Assembly: GCA_937890005.1 (NCBI GenBank)
Contig: CALBZA010000060.1
Coordinates: 1-61,413, forward strand
Length of the DNA: 61,413 bases
Source: an uncultured Verrucomicrobia subdivision 3 bacterium
GTDB lineage: Bacteria > Verrucomicrobiota > Verrucomicrobiia > Limisphaerales > DASXHY01
Direction of reading: 5' to 3'
In this document: positions 17,721 through 23,600 of the stretch, in pieces
Numbering within the stretch: the stretch's first letter is position 1
Layout: each line of letters opens with the position of its first letter
Position numbers and translations under genes: made by a program
The notes under the pieces: model-generated
Told to the model about the DNA's origin: nothing
The model's database searches: none
Seen by the model: the letters and a program-made list of their open reading frames with translations, nothing else

Positions 17721-18075
17721 GTTCGACGGCGTGGATCAGGCCGTGAAGGCATGCAAATGTACGGTTGGCATGGTCGGTCAAGTCCGTGGCTTCTGTGGCG
17801 TTGAGATAATCGAGACGGCGCGCCAGGTGAATGAAATAGTGGGTTTCGTTCAACGATGCGCGCGCGATGTGAAGGAAGTGCAGGTAATCGAGTTTCGTTT
17901 TACGAGCAGCACCTTCAACAATGTTTGCAGGAACCGAGTAAGCCGCACGTCGCAATTGGCTCGTCAGTCCGTAAAGCTCTTCTTTCGGGAATGATCGCGT
18001 GCATTCGTATATTCGAACCACGAGATCGTCACTCAATTTCCAAGCTTCAATCTTCCTATAGTCCCTCATTCCCAT
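17704..18075 (-). CDS. four-helix-bundle protein (23S rRNA intervening-sequence/S23 family)
   Basis: The 123-residue protein has the hallmarks of the IVP/S23 family: DYRKIEAWKLSDDLV at the start, SFPKEELYGLTSQLRRAAYSVPANIVEGAAR in the middle and a C-terminal helix pair. Relatives are encoded in 23S rRNA intervening sequences, as orphan genes, and as bAvd partners in diversity-generating retroelements. No rRNA or reverse transcriptase is nearby, so this is an orphan copy. It is the only gene of the block without an obvious glycan role. It is flanked by octamer arrays in opposite orientation, and its last codons and stop (SPSP then TAG) fall in the left array. Confidence 0.88.
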   Translation of the reverse strand: MGMRDYRKIEAWKLSDDLVVRIYECTRSFPKEELYGLTSQLRRAAYSVPANIVEGAARKTKLDYLHFLHIARASLNETHYFIHLARRLDYLNATEATDLTDHANRTFACLHGLIHAVEQSPSP

Positions 18076-18115
18076 CCTTTTCCCTGAATCCCAATGTGAT
18101 TGTTTAAATCCCGAC

Positions 18116-18200
18116 TGTCCTATTGTCCTATTGTCCTATTGTCCCATGGTCCTATGGTCCTATGGTCCTATGGTCCTATGGTCCTATGGTCCTATGGTCC
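18116..18200. repeat. octamer tandem array, about 10.6 units
   Basis: The array is three TGTCCTAT, one TGTCCCAT, six GGTCCTAT, then a partial GGTCC, in perfect 8-bp register. It is the longest and cleanest array in the window. It begins 40 bp upstream (minus-strand sense) of the four-helix-bundle start, and its last two units run into the 3' end of the asparagine-synthetase-like gene, supplying that gene's stop codon. There are no spacers, so it is not CRISPR. Confidence 0.95.
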
Positions 18201-20010
18201 TTTTGCCCTCTTCCCACTTTCTGCTTTCAAAAAGCTGTTTCTGCAGCAGCTCAAGCGTGAGCAGTTTGTGGATTTCTGTGGTGCGATTGTGGATGCCTTT
18301 GATGTGGCCTTCGACGAGTGGTTCGAGAGCGCTGCTGTTCAGATACGCGCGGTTGCAGGCGTTGCGATCGAGCAGAATTTCGCGAACGAATCCCGAGAGC
18401 TGGTCCTGATACCACGACCGGAAATGACAGAATTTCTGGCGGCCGAGAAACAGTTTTTCGAAATGGAACGGACGCAGGTAGCGGTCAATCTTCGCCAGGC
18501 GATCGGGCATTCCGTAGTCATAGGCGTATTCGGCCTTCGCCATGAACTCATGATACTCGCGCGCGATCCGGTTCATCATCTTACCGGCCGGATAGGTGAT
18601 GCCGCGATCGGTTGGGATTCTCGCCAGCTCAGGATTTCCCGCGGCAATGAGTTTCAGCGAAGAGTCAAGAGTGGTCGTGAGTTCTTTCGGAGCGCGAAAC
18701 ACGAGCGACACAAGTTCGTTGTCGAGGTAAGGCGACCGAAGTGTCAGGAGCGATTGCTCGACGGCAAACCGGGAATGATGATGCCACGGCACCTGTTTGA
18801 ATGCGATGAACGACAGACGATTTCCAGCAGCTTCCTGTGCGTACGTCTCATGTGCCTGCCGGGACGATGCAACGACATCTGAATGAAACAGCGCGCCATT
18901 GATTGGCTTGGTGCGAAACGCAACGTAGCGGCGAAGGATTTCTGAGCCGTAGTTTCCAGTCAGTCGGATTGGCGCGATCTGCCGCGCCTTTTCGTTCATG
19001 TAAAGTTCAGCCGCGCCGGTAACATCCATTGCGCCGTCGGTCACGTAAACACTCTGCGCGGCGAGCGATCCGAACCGGGAGAAGAAATCTTCGGCAATCG
19101 GAATGTCCTGATGTTTCTGACCGCAAACGCGTGCCACTTGTCGCGCGATTTTCACATCCGCGCAATCGCGCACCGGACCGTTGAACGTGTAGCAGGGGAG
19201 TTCACCGGGTTTCATGGAACTCCAGGCCATGATCATCCGGCCATCCAGACCGCCCGTGAGCGACATGCCGACGTGGGTGGAATCGACGTAGCTTCTGAGA
19301 ATTCGTGGAAACGTTTCGATGAGTTGAGCGACGTAATCCGGGGCGGAAAGTTCAGGTTGATTTTCCCAATCCGCCGGATTGAAGTAGCTGGACTTCGTCA
19401 GCTCAGCGTCACGGGTGAAACACCATGCCGAGCCGGGCGGCAGAAGTGTGATTCCCGAGAAGAGCGTTCTGTTTTGCAGGACACAACCGCAGCTGAGCCA
19501 CTCGCCCAATCCACGTGGATCGAACTGCCGGGTGTCCGGCTGAACGCTGAGGATCGCCTTGGCTTCCGACGAAAAGAACAGACGGTCCTTGTCTTCATGG
19601 CAATAAACGCGGCCAAGCCCGTAGCGATCGTTGAACAGAACCGTTTTGCCCGAACGCGTATCGAAGATGAGTCCGCTGAACCAGCCGTTCAGCCGAAGCA
19701 GCGCGTTGATGCCATGCTTTTCGTATTCGGAAAGAAGGTTCTGAAGCGGGGACTCCTTCTTCGCGCTCAACGATGCGTCAACGATACGAAACTCACCATA
19801 GATCAGAATTCCGAGGGAGCGGTCAGCATTCCACGCCAAATGTTGCACCTGTAGCCGTGCCATCGTTCCCGTCCAGCCACCGTTCTCCGGCAGAACGATC
19901 TGTTGAGACTGATACGACGGCTCATGCTTCATGCAGCCGAGCATCTGCTCGAGAACGGAAGCGTTCTCGGGATCAGCGTTACGGGTTAAGAATCCAGCGA
20001 TACCGGGCAT
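18184..20010 (-). CDS. asparagine-synthetase-like protein lacking the glutaminase cysteine
   Basis: The protein (608 residues) has an N-terminal Ntn-amidotransferase-like domain (about 1-200) and a C-terminal AANH/ATP-pyrophosphatase domain with MSLTGGLDGR, a variant of the SGG-x-DS loop. The normal opening MCGIAGF is here MPGIAGF: the N-terminal cysteine nucleophile is replaced by proline, so glutamine hydrolysis in the usual way seems impossible. Such homologues occur in exopolysaccharide loci and probably transfer amino groups or form amides on sugars. An upstream ATG at 20076 reads through repeats and was rejected. The C-terminal tail KRTIGP and the TAG stop are repeat-encoded. Confidence 0.88.
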   Translation of the reverse strand: MPGIAGFLTRNADPENASVLEQMLGCMKHEPSYQSQQIVLPENGGWTGTMARLQVQHLAWNADRSLGILIYGEFRIVDASLSAKKESPLQNLLSEYEKHGINALLRLNGWFSGLIFDTRSGKTVLFNDRYGLGRVYCHEDKDRLFFSSEAKAILSVQPDTRQFDPRGLGEWLSCGCVLQNRTLFSGITLLPPGSAWCFTRDAELTKSSYFNPADWENQPELSAPDYVAQLIETFPRILRSYVDSTHVGMSLTGGLDGRMIMAWSSMKPGELPCYTFNGPVRDCADVKIARQVARVCGQKHQDIPIAEDFFSRFGSLAAQSVYVTDGAMDVTGAAELYMNEKARQIAPIRLTGNYGSEILRRYVAFRTKPINGALFHSDVVASSRQAHETYAQEAAGNRLSFIAFKQVPWHHHSRFAVEQSLLTLRSPYLDNELVSLVFRAPKELTTTLDSSLKLIAAGNPELARIPTDRGITYPAGKMMNRIAREYHEFMAKAEYAYDYGMPDRLAKIDRYLRPFHFEKLFLGRQKFCHFRSWYQDQLSGFVREILLDRNACNRAYLNSSALEPLVEGHIKGIHNRTTEIHKLLTLELLQKQLFESRKWEEGKRTIGP

Positions 20011-20020
20011 TGGGGGAGGA

Positions 20021-20098
20021 GGGACTATCGGACTATCGACTATGGGACTATGACCGACTGTGGACCATGGTCCCATGGTCCTATGGTCCTATGGTCCT
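20021..20098. repeat. inverted octamer array with central perfect palindrome
   Basis: On the plus strand the left part is GGACTATC/GGACTATG-type and the right part GTCCTATG-type, meeting at the 12-bp perfect palindrome GGACCATGGTCC (20062-20073). A transcript through it could fold into a long stem. It lies between the tRNA-like gene and the asparagine-synthetase-like gene. Confidence 0.85.
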
Positions 20099-20105
20099 TT
20101 TAATT

Positions 20106-20180
20106 TGGAGCCGGCGGGAGGAATTGAACACTCCATCTGCTGAGTACGATTCAGCTGCTCTGACGTTGAGCTACACCGGC
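20106..20180 (-). tRNA. tRNA-Thr(CGT)-like gene, possibly degenerate
   Basis: On the minus strand a cloverleaf can be drawn: acceptor GCCGGTG/CGCCGGC (one U-G pair), D-stem GCTC/GAGC, anticodon stem GCTGA/TCAGC with anticodon CGT (20148-20146), T-loop TTCAATT, and an encoded TCCA end. The overall sequence resembles bacterial tRNA-Thr. The D-loop (AACGTCA) lacks the GG pair, the anticodon loop has A32 and C38, and the T-stem GAGTG/CCTCC has two mismatches unless one base is bulged. It may be a decaying copy or an old attachment-site relic. I see no other tRNA in the window. Confidence 0.6.
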
Positions 20181-20277
20181 CTAAGAAATCCTTGCGCCGT
20201 TGGCTTTAATTCAATCGGCATTGCATCCGCAAGGTTAAATTCAAATTCTCCGAAAAATTCTGTGAACCGGTAGGTAG

Positions 20278-20297
20278 GGCAGAGCTTCCGCTCCGCC
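20278..20297. repeat. REP-like hairpin just past the FemAB/GNAT-like gene
   Basis: GGCAGAGC-TTCC-GCTCCGCC forms an 8-bp stem with one G-T pair and a 4-base loop, 6 bp beyond the stop codon of the gene ending at 20304. It may act as a 3' end or terminator structure, but there is no clear T-tract. Confidence 0.5.
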
Positions 20298-20303
20298 TTC
20301 TCT

Positions 20304-21278
20304 CTACGCCCGGCTCGCAGCTGCTTCCCCAGCATCGTCGGACTTCGAATCCTGAGCGCCGGAAGACGCAGCGCCATACTTCCGGTTGTAATATTTGGTG
20401 CGCTGCTCAAGCAGAAAGTTTAGCAGCGGTTCAGGCAGCGCATTCTTCAATCCACGATGCAATCCCAGCGACAGCGCCAGCTTTCCCTTGAGCGTCAATG
20501 GCACGTAATAGCGCGGAAGCAGGACCTCTGTGAATCCGTTGCGACGCTTGAACTCAGTGACTGAACTGCTTGCCTTCGGCCCGTAGATGTATTGTCCATA
20601 AATCAGCTCAGTGAATCCCCGTTCTGCGCAAACTTCCATCGCCTTGGTCAGCAGACTGTTCGTCGGTCGCTTGTCGTAATGGGCGTTTTTGGAAATGATC
20701 TGCATGATCCGCGCGGTCGAATCCACTTGCACCATCTTGATGAAGCCGATCAGTTCCGCGCCGTGGAAGGCGCCAACGAATAGGCTGCGATCAAGGTAGG
20801 TTCCATTCTCGCGTTTTACCGATTCAAGATCTTTCTTGTAGTGCCAGAACTTTCGGCCCTGGCGGATCGGCGTTTCGTCATAAATCTCCTTGATGCCGCG
20901 GACGAACTCATCGTTGAAATCCACGAGCCTGACCGTCACACCGCGGCGCTGCGAGCGACGGAAGTTCTTGCGTGATTCCTGAGGCAGGCTTTCCCACCAT
21001 TCCTTGAACTTCTGCGGCGGGGCCACGGCGAGACTGTCCCAATCGTGATAAAGATCGAACTTCGGCTTCGTCTCGGGCAGTGCCTGGGCAAACGTGAACA
21101 GATCGGCCTTCAACGGACTTTGACGAAACGCGGAGAGGAGACTGTCCGGGTTCAACGTTGCGGCGCCAGGGAGCCAGATTTCATCCCGAATCCGCGCAAT
21201 TCGCAGCCACTTTCCTTCAACCTGAAATGAGCGATCAGTTGAGGCTGTTTCTGAAGACGTGTTTTGAGAGCTGTGCAT
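20304..21278 (-). CDS. FemAB/GNAT-like acyltransferase
   Basis: The protein (324 residues from the chosen start) resembles the GNAT-fold acyltransferases of polysaccharide loci: a central RKNFRRSQRRGV block, a QGRKFWHYKKDLE segment, then strands SLFVGAFHGAELIGF and FTELIYGQYIYGPKA with an adjoining FKRRNGF helix. It probably acylates or aminoacylates a sugar in the cytosol. The frame is open to an ATG at 21356, but that overlaps the upstream GT2 gene and gives a Gln/Arg-rich leader, so I prefer MHSSQNTS. The C-terminal 20 residues are low-complexity Ser/Ala/Asp. Confidence 0.78.
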   Translation of the reverse strand: MHSSQNTSSETASTDRSFQVEGKWLRIARIRDEIWLPGAATLNPDSLLSAFRQSPLKADLFTFAQALPETKPKFDLYHDWDSLAVAPPQKFKEWWESLPQESRKNFRRSQRRGVTVRLVDFNDEFVRGIKEIYDETPIRQGRKFWHYKKDLESVKRENGTYLDRSLFVGAFHGAELIGFIKMVQVDSTARIMQIISKNAHYDKRPTNSLLTKAMEVCAERGFTELIYGQYIYGPKASSSVTEFKRRNGFTEVLLPRYYVPLTLKGKLALSLGLHRGLKNALPEPLLNFLLEQRTKYYNRKYGAASSGAQDSKSDDAGEAAASRA

Positions 21279-21327
21279 TAAACAATCGATTCCTGGTAAA
21301 CAGAGCTGCTGCCGCTGTCTCTGGCGT

Positions 21328-22218
21328 TCACGCTGAAACGCGGCGACCGAATCCAAACGTCCGCTTCAATCGCGCCATTTGTTCGGACCGGTGGAACTTC
21401 ATCAGCTCGGGAGAGACCGGCCGATGCATCCGCGTGATTGCGCCCCAGAGATAGCCACCAATGAAATAGGCGCCGCCGAGGAGCAGGGGACGTTGGCGCA
21501 TCTGGAACACGCCGCGCAGGAGTTCCCAGAGCGGATGTCCTCCGACGTAATACGCTTTGCGGCCGTAATGAAACTTCGCCATGAGCGGACTGTGATTGCC
21601 GGTGCCGATCTTGCGATGATGAAAGCAGACCCGTTCCGTAAACGTGCGTGTCTCCCAACCTTTCATCCGCGCCGTGGTCACCGCAATCCAATCGATCGCG
21701 CCACCCTTGATCGGAACGTATCCACCGACCTCTTCAAAACATTTGCGGCGGAACAACTGGCAGGCACCGGAAACGTGTTCGAGGTTGGCGTTGCCGTGAG
21801 CGTAGGTGTGTTTGTCCGGCTGTGTGGAATCTTCGACGAATGGTGTTCCCGTGACGCCGAGCTTCGGACGTTCGCGGAACTTGCTCAGCAGAAACTCGTA
21901 GTAATCCGCCGGAAGCGTGATGTCGGCATCGAGATTTCCGATGAACTCAAAGTCGAGCGACTTCAGCTTTTCGTAACCGGCATTAAAGGCGTTGGCCTTG
22001 GCGGCGAACTGACGGTCGCGATGTTCCGGCATTCGCAACAATTCGATCCAACTGTGCTGCGCAGCGTAACGCTTGACGATGTCGTCCGTGCTGTCGGTGG
22101 AACCATCACTCACGATGATCCAGCGCATTGGCCGGACCGTCTGGGCCACCATCGATTGGATGGTTGCTTCAATGAACGCCGCCTCGTTCCGGGCGGGAGT
22201 TATCAGCGCGAAAGACAT
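21328..22218 (-). CDS. glycosyltransferase family 2
   Basis: The 296-residue enzyme has the GT2 start FALITPARNEAAFIEATI, the nucleotide-binding VSDGSTDST (37-45), the metal-binding NLDADI (95-100) and a late GACQLFRRKCFEEVGGY block followed by a hydrophobic C-terminal stretch (LLLGGAYFIGGYLWG) that may anchor it in the membrane. Substrates are unknown. It follows a 101-bp gap rich in GAAAGC/GAAAAC words. Confidence 0.9.
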   Translation of the reverse strand: MSFALITPARNEAAFIEATIQSMVAQTVRPMRWIIVSDGSTDSTDDIVKRYAAQHSWIELLRMPEHRDRQFAAKANAFNAGYEKLKSLDFEFIGNLDADITLPADYYEFLLSKFRERPKLGVTGTPFVEDSTQPDKHTYAHGNANLEHVSGACQLFRRKCFEEVGGYVPIKGGAIDWIAVTTARMKGWETRTFTERVCFHHRKIGTGNHSPLMAKFHYGRKAYYVGGHPLWELLRGVFQMRQRPLLLGGAYFIGGYLWGAITRMHRPVSPELMKFHRSEQMARLKRTFGFGRRVSA

Positions 22219-22224
22219 GGGAAA

Positions 22225-22372
22225 GGCAAAGCGGAAAGAAGAAAGCAGAAAGTTGAAAAGCGGAAAACTGAAATGCTGAAAGCCGTTAACTCAAAACTCA
22301 GAATTTAAAACTAAAAAATTCATTCCGAAACGACTGTTTCTGCTTTCTGTTTTCCACTTTCTGCTTTTTCCA
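22225..22372. repeat. degenerate GAAAGCAGAAAGTTG / CTTTCTGCTTTC repeat region
   Basis: The gap 22219-22319 and the 3' end of the next gene are built from short A/G-rich words (GGAAAGAAGAAAGCAGAAAG and variants) and, further right, their complements (CTTTCTGCTTT), so the two halves are loosely inverted. The last codons of the toroid-protein gene (AESGKQKAET) are read from this repeat. A single related word also lies at 18210-18230. Confidence 0.6.
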
Positions 22373-23516
22373 AGGTTCCGATCAGATTTGCCAGTGCTTT
22401 GAACATCGTGCCCTGGCCCCAGTGGAACATTGGCGTTTTGATCATCGTCCAGCCCAGGTCGCGATAATAGAAGTAGCCGTCGCGGTCCTGCATATGAGTG
22501 ATCGTCCAGTCAGCCACCTTCTGCGCCAGCCGGAGCGCATCGGGATATTCCGCGGAGAAAAACGCGAGCGTGTCGATGGCTTGCGATGCACACTGGATGT
22601 CAGTCGGATAAATGCGGTCGTGATAATAGCGCGGGCGTCCATCGGCTTCGAAAAACGTTTTCTGGAAATACTCGAAGCCGCGCCGGATGTGCGAATCAAA
22701 GGAACGATCGCCTGTGGCTTCCTCGTAACGTTTGAGGCTGTCGAGGTTGTAACCCGTGTGGAAGTTGTCGATCCAATGATACTTGGGATGCACCCCGTAA
22801 AACCATGATCCGTCGAGATTGATGTTCGAGCAGCTGTAGAGCATCGCATCGTGCGCCACCGCGAGTGCCTCCTTGTTTCCGGTGATCGCGCCGACCTGTC
22901 CGAGCAGCGCGGCGCCGAGCATGTTCGAGTTGTGAATCGAGCTTTGTTTGAAGGCGACGTAACTGAGGCAGGCACCGGCTTCCGCCTTTTCGCGTGGCAG
23001 AGTGAGAATCCAGTCTGCAATGCTGGTGGCGACTTCGAGATATCTGGGTTCATCGAACACCCTGTGTGCTTCGAGAAATGCCTGACCGATCAGACCGCTC
23101 CAGACGATCGTCGGTTCATGCGCTGGAATCGTTCCGCCGCGTGTGGAAAAATCGAATTCATTGCCCCAGCAGAATTGCTTGTAGTTCGGCGCGCGATGTT
23201 CGATCAGCCATTTCAGGCAGAAATGCGCGCGTTCCGCGTAGCGGGAATCACCCGTTTGCGCAAAGCGTTTCGTGTAACCCCACGCCATGTAACCCATGCC
23301 TTTGGTCGAGGTGTGCGGCGGAATGCCGATAAGCGGACGGATGTTGAACGGGACGCGAAGGGCAGCCGCGGTGAGCAGGCGTTTGAAGAAGAATTTTTCA
23401 AACGTGAGCTTGCGCAGGAATGAAAGCTGGCCATCGCCAGGGTCGTAGGCGCGATAGTTGTGTTCCTCAACCCAGTGGGACAGTTTCTCGGCGCTTTGTT
23501 CCAGTCTGCTCTTCAT
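22320..23516 (-). CDS. alpha/alpha-toroid (six-hairpin glycosidase-like) protein of polysaccharide loci
   Basis: The 398-residue protein is all-helical in appearance, with recurring G-x-G-x-x-A...W and Y-x-x-x-A-x-x-x-x-W-I helix pairs, as in six-hairpin glycosidases, epimerases and lyases. Conspicuous blocks are STKGMGYMAWGYTKRF, EPTIVWSGLIGQAFLEAHR, HPKYHWIDNFHTGYNLDSLKRY and a closing MFHWGQGTMFKALANL. Homologues are common in EPS clusters, often with vague or wrong names; the reaction is not established. No signal peptide is seen. The C-terminus is repeat-derived. Confidence 0.75.
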   Translation of the reverse strand: MKSRLEQSAEKLSHWVEEHNYRAYDPGDGQLSFLRKLTFEKFFFKRLLTAAALRVPFNIRPLIGIPPHTSTKGMGYMAWGYTKRFAQTGDSRYAERAHFCLKWLIEHRAPNYKQFCWGNEFDFSTRGGTIPAHEPTIVWSGLIGQAFLEAHRVFDEPRYLEVATSIADWILTLPREKAEAGACLSYVAFKQSSIHNSNMLGAALLGQVGAITGNKEALAVAHDAMLYSCSNINLDGSWFYGVHPKYHWIDNFHTGYNLDSLKRYEEATGDRSFDSHIRRGFEYFQKTFFEADGRPRYYHDRIYPTDIQCASQAIDTLAFFSAEYPDALRLAQKVADWTITHMQDRDGYFYYRDLGWTMIKTPMFHWGQGTMFKALANLIGTLEKAESGKQKAETVVSE

Positions 23517-23600
23517 CTCTTTTGTTTGCGGCGTGTAATGTGCCGGCTTCGTCTTGCAAGTTTCGCTCGTCCAATGTCCGCGAACCAGGATTCGGCTGCA

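Noticed and set aside
18116..18200. Tandem array as a CRISPR locus
   Set aside because: Units are 8 bp with no spacers and no cas genes nearby.
18100..18882. Plus-strand 260-codon frame beginning in the octamer array
   Set aside because: It starts as a repeat-encoded VLWSYGPM peptide and then runs antisense to the asparagine-synthetase-like gene.
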